64,000 nucleotides of DNA from Paenibacillus sp. SYP-B4298 (GTDB taxonomy: Bacteria; Bacillota; Bacilli; Paenibacillales; Paenibacillaceae): positions 2,092,001 to 2,156,000 of the forward strand of contig NZ_CP115484.1 of NCBI RefSeq assembly GCF_027627475.1. The letters run 5' to 3'. A program made the position numbers and the translations under genes. Shown here in pieces: positions 17,016 through 26,427 of the stretch (positions are counted from its first letter, which is position 1; each line of letters opens with the position of its first letter). The notes beneath the pieces were generated by a model. It searched no databases, was not told where the DNA came from, and worked only from the letters and a program-made list of their open reading frames with translations.

Positions 17016-17465
17016 ATGAACGTTCATATTCGGGAAGCAGCTTCAAAGGATGTGCCTGCGCTGAGTTATCTCATGTCCCATCTGCTAGGAAGGGAGGTGC
17101 TCGAGTCCGATATGCACAATCGGCTTCAGTTCGTGGACAGCAGCCGTTATGATGAGCTGTACGTCTATGAGATGGAGGACAAGGTGGTAGGGGTGCTCGG
17201 GTTTCGAATTCGCGAGCAGATCGAGGAGGTAGCGCGGTATGGGGAAATCTCGGTGCTCGCGGTCGACCCGGAGTGCAAGCGTCAAGGTATCGGCAGACAG
17301 CTCGTTGCCTTTGCCGAGCAATTAGCTCTTCAACATGGCTGCAAAGGGACATGGCTTGTTTCGGGCTATAAGCGCGAACAGGAGGCGTATGTATTCTATG
17401 AGCAGCAGGGCTATCAACGGACGGGAACCCGCTTCGTGAAACCGTTGAGCGCATCGGAAGGATAG
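17016..17465 (+). CDS. GNAT-family N-acetyltransferase
   Basis: 149-aa single-domain GNAT protein. The acetyl-CoA loop is seen as VDPECKRQGIGRQL (near 86-99), and the C-terminal YVFYEQQGYQRTG segment closes the fold. Start ATG 17016 follows AGGAGG five bases upstream; the frame is open 54 bases further without a site. Substrate unknown. VanZ follows after three bases, so the two are probably co-transcribed. Confidence 0.85.
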   Translation: MNVHIREAASKDVPALSYLMSHLLGREVLESDMHNRLQFVDSSRYDELYVYEMEDKVVGVLGFRIREQIEEVARYGEISVLAVDPECKRQGIGRQLVAFAEQLALQHGCKGTWLVSGYKREQEAYVFYEQQGYQRTGTRFVKPLSASEG

Positions 17466-17468
17466 GCG

Positions 17469-18029
17469 ATGGGGTATCGCGTATTAGAGCAGGTACAGCT
17501 ACTGGGGGCAGCCCTCGTCTTGCAGTTGCTCGTGCTGGTTGTCTACCTTGCATTACGCAGGAGAAGGCTTCGGCTGGCACATGTACGGTGGATTGCCATC
17601 AGCTCCTGTACGTTGGTCACCATTCGACTTACATTAGTCCCCACGGTGATCATAGAGCTGCCTCCAGCTTGGTCGCAGCTACCCATCAATCTGGTTCCGC
17701 TACGAACACTGGCAGCGCAGCTACAGCATGGTTACTACATGGTGCCATTGCGCAATATTGGCGGCAATCTACTGCTGCTGTTGCCCCTTGGGGCACTTCT
17801 GCCTCTGGCAAGCTGGCGACAAGCGATTGCAACCGGAGCCGCTCTATCGCTGGCGATTGAGACGCTGCAACTGCTGATGACCAAGGTCGGCTGGGGCATG
17901 CGAACCTTCGATGTAGATGATGTGCTGCTGAATACGCTTGGCTGCTTCATAGGTTATCTCCTGCACCAAGCCGCTGTGCGCTCTGTTGCTGCTGGTGCAG
18001 AGCGTTGGCGTAGGCAGAAGGGGAGCTAA
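17469..18029 (+). CDS. VanZ-family membrane protein
   Basis: 186-aa membrane protein with four or five hydrophobic segments and the VanZ pattern: a polar INLVPLRT-type segment (near 75), GNLLLLLPLGALLPL (near 98-112) and FDVDDVLLNTLGCFIGY (near 142-158). VanZ-like proteins are linked to low-level glycopeptide tolerance and envelope processes, but most family members have unknown roles. It lies three bases after the GNAT gene and ends before a strong bidirectional hairpin. Confidence 0.85.
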   Translation: MGYRVLEQVQLLGAALVLQLLVLVVYLALRRRRLRLAHVRWIAISSCTLVTIRLTLVPTVIIELPPAWSQLPINLVPLRTLAAQLQHGYYMVPLRNIGGNLLLLLPLGALLPLASWRQAIATGAALSLAIETLQLLMTKVGWGMRTFDVDDVLLNTLGCFIGYLLHQAAVRSVAAGAERWRRQKGS

Positions 18030-18049
18030 CCGCCCGAGGTGATATAAAC

Positions 18050-18091
18050 GAAGAGCAAGCAAGGCTGAATGTTGGGCCCTGCTTGCTCTTC
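18050..18091. terminator. bidirectional terminator between vanZ-like gene and gluQRS
   Basis: Perfect 12-base arms, GAAGAGCAAGCA at 18050-18061 and its complement at 18080-18091, between two convergent genes. On the minus strand it is followed by GTTTATAT. Confidence 0.75.
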
Positions 18092-18145
18092 GCTGTGTAA
18101 GGCGTCCTACATGCCATGGCATAAATGCAATTCGATGGATGCGGT

Positions 18146-19129
18146 TCAACTCCCTCGTCGCTGGCCGCTGCCTCGGAGCCAATGTAGCTGGGTAGCCTTA
18201 ACAGGCAGAAGGTGCGTGTTCAATGATGTCGTGCGGAAGAGGGGAAGGAGCGTGCGCGCGGCAATCGGCTCTGGCTTATCGACCCAGCCTGCCAGATAAG
18301 CAAGCAAGCCTACGAGCCGCTCGGGCGACACGCCTTCGCTGCGCAAGGCGGCGAGTGTAAGGCTCTTGTCGCGCTTGGAGAAGCGGTGACCCGCAGCATC
18401 GGCGAGCAGCGGCACATGTGCAAATCGCGGCGACTCATAGCCCAAGGCGGCATACAGAGCAAGCTGCCTTGGGGTGGAGTCGAGCAGATCGCAGCCGCGC
18501 AGGACATCTGTGATGCCCATCGCATGATCATCCACGACAACAGCTAATTGGTAGCTGAACATGCCGTCCGCCCGTTTGACGACGAAGTCGCCAAGCATGC
18601 TGCTGTTATAAGCTTGCAGCCCAGCAATGGCATCGGTGAAGCATGTAGCGCCCTCAGGCATAATGAAACGAAGAGACGGTGACTTCTCAGCGGCACGGGC
18701 TTCTCGTTCTGCAACGCTCAGGTGACGGCATAGTCCGGGATATACGGCGCCTTCAGAGGCGAGTCCATGCGGCGCGCTCGCAATCTGAGCCAGATCAGCC
18801 CGGCTGCAATAGCAAGGGTAGAGGTGGCCGTCCTGTTGCAGCTTAGTGAGAGCTGCTTCATACAACTCGTCTCGATGACGCTGCTCATAGGGGGCATACG
18901 GGCCACCTAGATCGGGGCCTTCATCCCAGTCCAGCCCCAGCCAACGAAGATCATCCAGTTGCTGGGCTGCCAGCTCGGGGCGCGAGCGTTGCTTATCAAT
19001 GTCCTCAATACGTAATATGAATTGTCCTTCGGCCTGACGAATCTGCAGCCAGGCACATAATGCGGCAAATGCATTGCCGATATGAAGCTGTCCTGATGGG
19101 GTAGGGGCGAATCTTCCGCGGCGCGTCAT
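18146..19129 (-). CDS. gluQ: glutamyl-Q tRNA(Asp) synthetase
   Basis: 327-aa paralogue of glutamyl-tRNA synthetase that lacks the anticodon-binding domain and attaches glutamate to queuosine at position 34 of tRNA-Asp. Visible motifs: the class I signature HIGN (near 16-19), a Zn site made of CYC (near 106-108) with a later YPGLC, and the KMSKS-like loop FSKRDKS (near 250). The length fits the GluQRS group (about 300 aa) rather than full GltX (about 480 aa). The tRNA-Asp gene lies immediately upstream on the same strand, separated by a probable terminator. Convergent with the VanZ gene. Confidence 0.9.
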   Translation of the reverse strand: MTRRGRFAPTPSGQLHIGNAFAALCAWLQIRQAEGQFILRIEDIDKQRSRPELAAQQLDDLRWLGLDWDEGPDLGGPYAPYEQRHRDELYEAALTKLQQDGHLYPCYCSRADLAQIASAPHGLASEGAVYPGLCRHLSVAEREARAAEKSPSLRFIMPEGATCFTDAIAGLQAYNSSMLGDFVVKRADGMFSYQLAVVVDDHAMGITDVLRGCDLLDSTPRQLALYAALGYESPRFAHVPLLADAAGHRFSKRDKSLTLAALRSEGVSPERLVGLLAYLAGWVDKPEPIAARTLLPLFRTTSLNTHLLPVKATQLHWLRGSGQRRGS

Positions 19130-19220
19130 CGCGCATCACTCTCCCTGTATTGCTCCATCTACATGGAAGCCGCACGCGCCGGCTTTGCCATTGCCGATGG
19201 ATGGGTGTATGACAGAATGC

Positions 19221-19243
19221 AAAAAAGAGCAGCCTGGCCGCTC
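19221..19243 (-). terminator. terminator downstream of tRNA-Asp
   Basis: On the minus strand, a six-base-pair stem with a five-base loop (19243-19227) is followed by six T (19226-19221), 39 bases after the tRNA 3' end. It should limit read-through from the tRNA into gluQRS. Confidence 0.65.
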
Positions 19244-19281
19244 CTTGTCTGATGCTTTATGTACACGATTCAAATAAGAAA

Positions 19282-19358
19282 TGGCGGAGCCGACGGGATT
19301 CGAACCCGCGGTCTCCTGCGTGACAGGCAGGCATGTTAGGCCTCTACACCACGGCTCC
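19282..19358 (-). tRNA. tRNA-Asp (GUC), CCA encoded
   Basis: The minus strand reads a full cloverleaf of 77 bases with CCA. The acceptor stem GGAGCCG pairs with CGGCTCC, discriminator G. The anticodon arm is CCTGC-CTGTCAC-GCAGG with anticodon GTC, and the T arm contains GGTTCGAATCC. The anticodon arm is the same as in Bacillus tRNA-Asp. G34 is the base converted to queuosine, the target of the adjacent gluQRS product. Confidence 0.97.
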
Positions 19359-19481
19359 ACAATATGGTACTATTAAGCACAAGAGATATGATAGCATGTT
19401 CTATGTGGGAAGACAAGCATTTATTTTATGGCACTTGGAGGAGGGAGAGAGGAGCTGGAGCAGATGAATTAGGAATCACTG

Positions 19482-19658
19482 TCAGCTCACTTTTCTGAAA
19501 ATTCCCTTGATAGAATTGAACATTTTGATCATTGCTTTAGTAATACCCTGGTAGAAGTCGCTTAGATATTTTTGAACCAGGAACCTCACTAGAGAGAAGA
19601 AAAGTGAAATGATGAGAATTAACCCCAGTAGCTTCAGTCCTATTTCGATAAATTCCAT
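19482..19658 (-). CDS. 58-aa single-span membrane peptide
   Basis: Short gene with ATG 19658 and AGGAGG about ten bases upstream, ending at TGA 19484-19482. The peptide has a hydrophobic helix (about 8-28: LKLLGLILIISLFFSLVRFL) followed by a basic, amphipathic C-terminal half ending in GIFRKVS. This layout is seen in small membrane peptides, including some toxins of type I toxin-antitoxin pairs, but I cannot assign a family. A -10-like TAGAAT lies upstream. It stands alone between the tRNA and the IS remnant. Confidence 0.6.
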   Translation of the reverse strand: MEFIEIGLKLLGLILIISLFFSLVRFLVQKYLSDFYQGITKAMIKMFNSIKGIFRKVS

Positions 19659-19759
19659 GTACAGTAACGCCTCCTATTCTATCTCAATTCTAATGGAATT
19701 AAAAATAGAAGTCGAGGCTCGAATTCTGATGACGATTGCATTAGGAATGTACGAGCTCA

Positions 19760-19979
19760 CTCTTTCTATTCATCTCACATCGCTATGAGCAAGGCAGCCT
19801 CGTCATCACCTCCAACCTAGAGTTCTCTAGCTGGGTAGATGTATTTGGGAGATCCTGCACTGACCACAGCCTTGCTAGATCGGCTGACCCATCACTCACA
19901 CATCCTCCTCTTTGATGGCGATTCCTATCGATTCCGTCAAACGTTGGAAGGGCTCGGAAAGGAGAACCTTCGTGAATAA
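19760..19979 (+). pseudogene. istB: IS21-family IstB ATPase, 3' remnant with frameshift
   Basis: Translation from 19760 gives LFLFISHRYEQGSLVITSNL, then a segment FSSWVDVFG. After a one-base insertion at about 19847-19850 it gives [12 protein letters not shown] followed by [17 protein letters not shown], ending at TAA 19977-19979. This is the conserved C-terminal part of IstB, the AAA+ helper of IS21-family transposases. Everything upstream of about 19760, including istA and the ATPase core, is missing, and the frame is broken. So the element is dead, and this is a scar of an earlier insertion beside the tRNA. Confidence 0.8.
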
Positions 19980-20018
19980 CGAAACGAAAGCAGGCAATTG
20001 CTGACGGGAATCGCAGAG

Positions 20019-20135
20019 ATGGAAGCGGCCATCGAGCGTCTGCGCGATGAGATTCAGCACCTGCTGGCAGAACGCGATGCACTGAAACAGGGAAATCTGG
20101 AACTGTACCACAAGCTGATATCCGTTGATTTTTAA
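20019..20135 (+). other. 38-codon coiled-coil reading frame, probable mobile-element remnant
   Basis: Directly after the istB stop codon and in the same frame, ATG 20019 opens a 38-codon frame of heptad-like Leu/Glu/Arg residues (EAAIERLRDEIQHLL and on) ending at TAA 20133-20135. TTG 19998 would add seven residues. No ribosome-binding site is present. It resembles the coiled-coil ends of small transposon accessory proteins. I regard it as a remnant rather than an active gene. The following 80 bases up to the terminator may include the outer end of the old element. Confidence 0.35.
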
Positions 20136-20219
20136 TACAATATGACTGGCGCAACCGCCTCACACTACCGGCAATCTCGGGTGCCCATTTTTACCGCCAT
20201 GGTGTCGACTTTTCGGTTG

Positions 20220-20251
20220 CCGTGTGGACGAATATTCCACACGGCTTTTTT
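20220..20251 (+). terminator. rho-independent terminator
   Basis: CCGTGTGGA at 20220-20228 pairs with TCCACACGG at 20236-20244, followed by C and six T. It closes the IS-remnant stretch and isolates the AT-rich genes downstream from transcription on the left. Confidence 0.85.
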
Positions 20252-20463
20252 ATGTTAATGAGTATCTATTCACTTTCCACATGCAAGACTGCTTTACCCA
20301 GCCATCCTACTTGCCTACATCCCGAACTATGTTCGAAATTTGTTGAGGTATATTCTAATTTGGGCTAAAATCAGAGGATAATGTTACCATTTTTACAGAC
20401 GGGGTACACTAATTCAAAATGTTCGTTTGGATAGTTACAAAGTAGTGGAATTGAGGAATTGGT

Positions 20464-21648
20464 ATGGATGATTTAGAATTTTACGAGAAGAGTATTCAGA
20501 AGATTGCAGAAAGCCAGAGACTAGATTTAATTAATGCTGCAACATATCTTCAAAATCAATTGGTGAATGATCCCAATATTATAATGCGGTTAATCACAAT
20601 TAGAAGACAACTTCTAACTAAGGAAGAGGTTGGAACTGGTCTGGAGTATTATATAAGAGCATTTTTCCCACAGCAAACTGAGGAAGAGCAATCAACCTTA
20701 GTTAGAATATCGTTGGAGATTTCAGACGCAAGCAGAATCTTTTATCAGTATCTTTCCTTTAATGAGTATCATCCCTCCCAACCCATTTTCCAACATCATC
20801 CAGATTTGTTTGGGAAGTTACGTAGAAAATCAAGTGGAAATCCTGATCTAGAATTGCTCCGATTGGATGCAGTGGCTTTTGATCCTCCACTAAATTCTCC
20901 GAAGTACAGGACTTGTAAGTACAAAGGTTCCTTTCTCTTAACTGCTAGCTATCTTAATGCAATGGTTCCCTACTTTTTGATCCATAAATATGGAACCGAA
21001 CATTTGTATATTAGGCTCGATCCTTACTGTATCTCAAAAAATGAACCACCGCCCCTTGTTGAAGAAGAGTTTGTTCAACCGCCGAATCCACATTGGATTG
21101 AACGTTTATTGATTTACCCTAATCAACATGAGGGGAGTGAATTATTTTTGCCGTCCTATACTATTGAGGAGGCTGCGGGAGATGATTGGAAGTATCAGCA
21201 GTGGTTTGAGTATTGTAGGTATGGTATCCGAAAGTTACAAGTAGTAGCTACGATGAAGAATGAGGGCAGCAAGAAACACTTCAGCATGTCATTAGAGGAA
21301 CTATCCGAGGAAGAAATTGAAGACGGCAATTTAATTGGACGAATGATTCATTTGGACGCAATTGATTCATATGATATGCCGTTCGAGAAAGTACGACTTA
21401 ATCATCTGGATCTTGCAATAAATGTCTACCGAGGAAATAGCATTCAAGAGCGAATGAATTCGACATTAACATCAGGTAAGCGAATCACAGATGCAACTTA
21501 TCGAACCCACCTGATTCGAGCGGACAACATAATGTTCTCCGATCTTCTCGAAATTGCTCATATCTTCTTCAAATCTAAGACAATGGTTAAGGAATGGATA
21601 GATTATCAATTCCAGTTTTTTGCCAAAGGGGCTGAAAACGATTCCTAG
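20464..21648 (+). CDS. hypothetical 394-aa protein of the AT-rich island
   Basis: I recognise no family. ATG 20464 follows GAGGAA. The protein is soluble, acidic in its N-terminal third and probably mixed alpha/beta. It has a run of aromatic and Pro residues near 165-215 (YRTCKYKGSFLL, then NAMVPYFLIHKYG) and a helical C-terminal end. No nucleotide-binding loop, signal peptide or membrane helix is visible. Base composition is AT-rich like the two large genes that follow, and unlike the rest of the window. It is separated from them by 396 bases, so it probably has its own promoter. It may be an independent cargo gene or a third part of the same system. Confidence 0.7.
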   Translation: MDDLEFYEKSIQKIAESQRLDLINAATYLQNQLVNDPNIIMRLITIRRQLLTKEEVGTGLEYYIRAFFPQQTEEEQSTLVRISLEISDASRIFYQYLSFNEYHPSQPIFQHHPDLFGKLRRKSSGNPDLELLRLDAVAFDPPLNSPKYRTCKYKGSFLLTASYLNAMVPYFLIHKYGTEHLYIRLDPYCISKNEPPPLVEEEFVQPPNPHWIERLLIYPNQHEGSELFLPSYTIEEAAGDDWKYQQWFEYCRYGIRKLQVVATMKNEGSKKHFSMSLEELSEEEIEDGNLIGRMIHLDAIDSYDMPFEKVRLNHLDLAINVYRGNSIQERMNSTLTSGKRITDATYRTHLIRADNIMFSDLLEIAHIFFKSKTMVKEWIDYQFQFFAKGAENDS

Positions 21649-22044
21649 GGTGCTTAATCTTATTTATCTTACGTAGAAAACACGACCAAAAATTCTGCGA
21701 TTGATTTATCGAAAATAGATGGAGAGCACTTGAGAAATGAAAGAGTTTAAAACAGAGCAACCGAGATTCGGCATGACACATAATTACGATAGAACAATAC
21801 TGATCCTCAGACGGTTACGATACAAATATAAAAAATGCACAATTTCAGTTATGATGTAACTTGACCTGATGTGTGAGCGGCAGTGTAAAATCCCGTGTAA
21901 CAGTGCTTGAAAATCCCCATAAACGGCAGACAATCTCGCCTGGGGGAGAGCGAATAATCCATGGCACAACGCATGACGAGCCCATGCAGCGGCTGCTCTA
22001 AGTCTTTCGAAAATATTTAGACAGTTTAAATGGAGGTTAGTTAA
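21649..22044. other. 396-base intergenic region with a GC-richer patch
   Basis: No convincing gene. The first 200 bases are AT-rich. From about 21865 to 21995 the composition changes to GC-richer sequence that looks foreign to its surroundings and may be a degraded mobile-element end. The last 50 bases (AT-rich, then TGGAGG at 22031-22036) should hold the promoter and ribosome-binding site of the STAND gene. Short open frames here have no start signals. Confidence 0.4.
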
Positions 22045-25000
22045 GTGACGGAATATACAAGATCTGGTGCGAGAAGGTCTGGCGATTACCTACAGGACTT
22101 GGTAGCTTTAGAAAACATGATTGAAATGCTAGAGCATCCAAAAAGATTTTATTATATTAAAGTGGAAGCTGATGAAGCTGGATACCTAGATGATGTGGTT
22201 GCTCTAAAAACAGATGGAAGCTATGTTGTTAAACAAGTTAAATTTTCAACACATCCTGAACAAGATGATGAAGAATATACTTGGGATAAACTTTTAGAAG
22301 AAAGGGAAGGCAAAAGGAAATTGCTTCCCTCATTGCTGAAGAAATGGGCGTCGTCTGTCTTAGAAATAAAGCAAAGAGGTTTATTACACGAAGCCAGTCT
22401 AATTACCAATAGAAAGGCAGCACAAGAAATATTGGTGACATTATTACCGAACGGTCATATTAATTTTGACATGATATCGGAGGGGTACCGAGAAGAGATA
22501 ATTCGACAAATAGGTGAAGAAGCAGTTGCAAGGGAATTTTTTGATTCCTTTTTCTTTAGATTTGATTGTGCAGGACTCGAGGATTATGAAGAAGCGTTAA
22601 AGCGAAGATTTTATAAAATTGGTGGTTCGGATCACGGATGGTTAAACTTAAAGGATGAATTGTACTTCTGGGTGAGAAACAAAAATATTCCAGAACCAAA
22701 CGGCGAAATAACTTTGTCTCAAGTACGAGCGGCAGCAAGATGGTATCAATTACAGTCCTTGCCACAACAATTTGAGATTCCGGAAGATTATGTATTGCCT
22801 TCGGAAGAATTTCATACAGATTTTATAAGTGAAATTACTGCGAGTTCTGAGGGGTGTTATGTACTTACTGCCAGTCCTGGTATGGGTAAAAGTACGTATT
22901 TAAGCTATTTGTATGATTCTTTAGAATCAGACGGTTATCCAGTTATAAGGCATCATTATTTTTTGTCAACGACGGATCGAACTGTGGGACGTTTAGATTC
23001 ACTCAAAGTAGCAGAATCCTTAATGAATGATATTTTAACTAAATATCCACTTTCATTACAAGGACTTGAAACTAATAATCCTAATCCGAAGCACTTTTCT
23101 GAGTGGATTAATTCCGCCGCTAAATATTATTCAGATAAAAGTAAGGCGTTAATAGTTATCATTGACGGCCTCGATCATGTATGGAGAGATCAGGGGACAG
23201 CTGATGAATTAAACAAGCTGTTTGAAAACTTAATTCCGATTCCACATGGAATTATTATTATTTTGGGTACACAGCCTGTAGATGAAACTATGCTACCAAC
23301 TAGGCTAACCACAACTGTTCCGAGGGATAGATGGTTAGAAATCCCTTTGTTAGATATAACAGCAGTCATTGAGTGGCTTCAAAAACAAGAGATTAGTGAC
23401 GAACTCTTTGATTCCGATGACGATCGTATAAATGAATACAGATTAAATCAACTCGCCTCTGCATTTCATGAGAAAACAACAGGTAATCCTCTTCATTTGA
23501 GATATTCACTAAAGTCCTTGTTAGAACAAAATAAACAAATCAACACAGAAAATATTAGTTCTCTACCTGAGTGTTCACATGAAGGGATTATTGGTTATTA
23601 TAGAACATTGTGGCAAAGATTAAGTGAACAGAGTCGAAGTATACTCCATCTTTTTGCAGCATGTCCCTTTTTATGGCCAGATCAAGGGATTATAGATTGT
23701 CTTGATCCTCAAATGCAGAGAATTGCTGAGGTTAGAGAGGGCCTTAGGATGATCAGGCATCTGTTAATATTCGATACTTTAGGGATGAGGCCTTATCATA
23801 GCAGCTTAATAGTATTTGTCCAAGGTCAGGAAGGATTTGAAGATTATTCGATTAGGCTAAAACGCATGGCACTTGATTGGCTACAAGAATCTGCGCCGGA
23901 ATACTTGCGTTGGGCTTATACTTGGAGATTAGAAGCAGATTTAGGCAATGTGGAAAGCTTAATAAATGGTCCCGATAGAAAATGGGTTGTTGATTCTATA
24001 AGAAAGAAACGCCCGACCAAAGAAATATCGACTATTTTAGGAATGAGTGCATGGTATGCAATTCTTCAGGGGGATTTATCAAAGTTTATAGAATTAGGTT
24101 TATTACGTGATTATCATCATGCCATTCAAGATGAACGTCCTGAAACTTTTCACTCAGTCACAAGAACGCAACTGTTATTACAAGAAGATTCCTATTTAAG
24201 TCCGCTGCTAATACAAAATATCTCCGGCTTAAGCGAAACAGAAATTGAGGCTTTAGCTGAGGTTGAGTACATCAAAGGTAATATTAATGCAGTTGAAATA
24301 TGTTTTAACGAGTTAAACAATCGCCTTGCTAAAAAGCAGGATTCTTCGTCTTGGAATCGAGTAGCTAAGGTGAGCCTAAAATTGGCGGCGCTAAATGATA
24401 TAGAACCAAAAAAAGTATTAAAGTTTTGTGTGGAAACAAATTCTGAAGAGTTGATACCCGATTATGCGGAAGCATTAAGTGGTTTTAAGCTATTAAGTCC
24501 TCTCCGAGAACTGGTGGTGAAAATAAAAGATCATTCATCTATAAAAGAGATTGATCAAGTTTTACGATGCTTGTCTCTACTGGCAATCGAGGATGAAATA
24601 AATATAGGGCATATTCAACAGGATTTTAATCAAAACGCATACATTGCAATATATTCTGTCCTCAAAGATGGGATTATTGATTATACGGTAAAATTCCCAG
24701 AAACATCAATATTAAAATTAAAGGAATACGAATTATATCGGTATGAAAACGAATTAGTCTGGTTTTTTCAAACAACATTTTTCTGCTTGCTCGCAAATCA
24801 TCTGATGAATAAGAGTGAAAGTAATATTGCTTGGATGAGAAGTAATGTAAGTATAAATACTTGGCCGAAACAACTGCTTAGTATTTTCAATGATATTGCA
24901 AAGGATTTGGCTGTGGAATTAATTAAGAAAGATCCTCCTGTGTTTGGTTGGTTTTATGAAAGGATGTCTGATTTAGATTTACCGAATTGGCCGGAAGATA

Positions 25001-26427
25001 GGGATGTTTATGAATTTGGTAAGTACGCCAAAAAAGCAATAGATTTTATCGGTCTGGATTTGCAGAGAATATTTATGTCAATAAAACCACAGCAGTATAT
25101 ATCAATTGATGACTTTAATTTTGCCATAACTTCTGGTTATTTTTATGTGTGGAATTGGATTCCTGCGTATCTTAAAAACAATAGAGATATAGTTAGCCCA
25201 GAAGCCGCTCAATGGTTGATTAATAGAGAACAAGGAAATCTAAATTCTTCAATTGATACGTTCTCTGAGAGGGCAGACTGCTATGCAAAGTTGTCCAATC
25301 TCGCTAGTTTCCATAAGCTTCGTGATAAAACAATTCCCTTATTAGATTTATGCTGTGAGAATCTTTACGCTCATGGCGATCACAAGGATATGTTGTTATT
25401 TGGGGCATTAGAATTAATTCAGCTTTGTCACAAGCATAATATAGGTGAAGTTCGAAAGTGGTTAGAGAGCCTTATCATTCCAATAATTCAGATTAGTGAT
25501 TTTACGGATGGAGACGAGACACGACATTTACCAATAGAAATTGGAGAAGTTCTTTCCGAGGTTTGGCCTGAAGTACTTAAGGATTATTATTTAGAATTAT
25601 GCAATCGAGAGAAGTATTACGAAGCAGAGCAGGCCTTTAGAAACTACATTAAAATAATGGAATATGATAATAAAATAAATGTTGCAATTGCTAAAACAGC
25701 TATAGATAGTGAGAGTTTGCAAATATTGAATCAACTAGCCAATGATGGTAATGAGAGAGCTGAAATAGTCTTGAGTTTTAACAAGCAATATAAAATAGCT
25801 GGGCATTCAAAAGAAGTGGTGAATACAAAAGCACCTGTAGTCGAAAAGCCTACGGTATCATTCCCCAACCCTGAGAAATACCCTCCCTCTGATTTTGGAA
25901 TGTACCTACATACTGTAAGAGAATACAGTTCTTATAAGGAGGGAGCCATTGTTCATTGGTTTAATTATTGGCTTAGCAAAAATGCTGACGATGCCTATAG
26001 CATAATTAAAGAGGAGTTTGAAAGAGGAAGAAGGTTGGTTGACTATGATACCTTATTTAACTTAATCCGAAGTCATTTTGGAAGTGCAGAAGCCTACCAG
26101 TGGCTTGTAGAGGCGCATAAAGAAGGGTACGGATGGTTTAGGTATGTTAGTAGCAGATCTAATGAGGAAATAAGGTGGGCATACATTGTAAGATTTTACC
26201 CACAGCGGTGGTTAGAATTTATCATCGATACCTTCAAAGAGCGTGGTTCAGAGCCTTGGAGAAAAGTCGGGACCAGAAATACATTCGTAAGACTTACTCA
26301 ATATTGTGTAGTTACAGGACATCAGGATATTGCAGAGATAGTAGCTCATAAAACTATGGATACAATAAAGTCTTTTTTAAGTCCATTAAATTTCCCCAGA
26401 GTAGAATGGAGGTCCGACCTTGACTAA
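22045..26427 (+). CDS. Cap4-like nuclease / STAND NTPase fusion protein (Avs-like), putative phage defence
   Basis: 1460-aa protein starting at GTG 22045, nine bases after GGAGG. The N-terminal domain (1 to about 200) has the pattern of Cap4/DUF4297-type PD-(D/E)xK nucleases: an early RSGDYLQDLVAL helix, Glu41, the acidic pair Asp49-Asp50, then QVK at 64-66. A STAND/NACHT-type NTPase follows (about 255-560) with Walker A ASPGMGKST (276-284), Walker B LIVIIDGLDHV (369-379) and the NPLHL motif (481-485) typical of STAND proteins. The remaining 900 residues are predicted helical and repeat-like, the usual sensor position. Avs proteins have this plan: the C-terminus binds a phage protein and the nuclease is switched on. 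The AT-rich base composition and the overlap with a partner gene support transferred defence cargo. The subfamily is not assigned. Confidence 0.75.
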   Translation: MTEYTRSGARRSGDYLQDLVALENMIEMLEHPKRFYYIKVEADEAGYLDDVVALKTDGSYVVKQVKFSTHPEQDDEEYTWDKLLEEREGKRKLLPSLLKKWASSVLEIKQRGLLHEASLITNRKAAQEILVTLLPNGHINFDMISEGYREEIIRQIGEEAVAREFFDSFFFRFDCAGLEDYEEALKRRFYKIGGSDHGWLNLKDELYFWVRNKNIPEPNGEITLSQVRAAARWYQLQSLPQQFEIPEDYVLPSEEFHTDFISEITASSEGCYVLTASPGMGKSTYLSYLYDSLESDGYPVIRHHYFLSTTDRTVGRLDSLKVAESLMNDILTKYPLSLQGLETNNPNPKHFSEWINSAAKYYSDKSKALIVIIDGLDHVWRDQGTADELNKLFENLIPIPHGIIIILGTQPVDETMLPTRLTTTVPRDRWLEIPLLDITAVIEWLQKQEISDELFDSDDDRINEYRLNQLASAFHEKTTGNPLHLRYSLKSLLEQNKQINTENISSLPECSHEGIIGYYRTLWQRLSEQSRSILHLFAACPFLWPDQGIIDCLDPQMQRIAEVREGLRMIRHLLIFDTLGMRPYHSSLIVFVQGQEGFEDYSIRLKRMALDWLQESAPEYLRWAYTWRLEADLGNVESLINGPDRKWVVDSIRKKRPTKEISTILGMSAWYAILQGDLSKFIELGLLRDYHHAIQDERPETFHSVTRTQLLLQEDSYLSPLLIQNISGLSETEIEALAEVEYIKGNINAVEICFNELNNRLAKKQDSSSWNRVAKVSLKLAALNDIEPKKVLKFCVETNSEELIPDYAEALSGFKLLSPLRELVVKIKDHSSIKEIDQVLRCLSLLAIEDEINIGHIQQDFNQNAYIAIYSVLKDGIIDYTVKFPETSILKLKEYELYRYENELVWFFQTTFFCLLANHLMNKSESNIAWMRSNVSINTWPKQLLSIFNDIAKDLAVELIKKDPPVFGWFYERMSDLDLPNWPEDRDVYEFGKYAKKAIDFIGLDLQRIFMSIKPQQYISIDDFNFAITSGYFYVWNWIPAYLKNNRDIVSPEAAQWLINREQGNLNSSIDTFSERADCYAKLSNLASFHKLRDKTIPLLDLCCENLYAHGDHKDMLLFGALELIQLCHKHNIGEVRKWLESLIIPIIQISDFTDGDETRHLPIEIGEVLSEVWPEVLKDYYLELCNREKYYEAEQAFRNYIKIMEYDNKINVAIAKTAIDSESLQILNQLANDGNERAEIVLSFNKQYKIAGHSKEVVNTKAPVVEKPTVSFPNPEKYPPSDFGMYLHTVREYSSYKEGAIVHWFNYWLSKNADDAYSIIKEEFERGRRLVDYDTLFNLIRSHFGSAEAYQWLVEAHKEGYGWFRYVSSRSNEEIRWAYIVRFYPQRWLEFIIDTFKERGSEPWRKVGTRNTFVRLTQYCVVTGHQDIAEIVAHKTMDTIKSFLSPLNFPRVEWRSDLD

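Noticed and set aside
19282-19358. tRNA-Asp as the classical attachment site of the island
   Set aside because: The tRNA 3' end faces gluQRS, away from the island, and I saw no repeated copy of the tRNA 3' end and no integrase gene.
19136-19360. Open frame of 74 codons on the minus strand
   Set aside because: It starts inside the tRNA-Asp sequence and runs through the terminator; the tRNA cloverleaf explains the sequence.
22045-26427. Assigning the STAND protein to Avs type 2, 3 or 4
   Set aside because: The N-terminal nuclease and NTPase fit the group, but the sensor part is too divergent to assign a subtype by eye.
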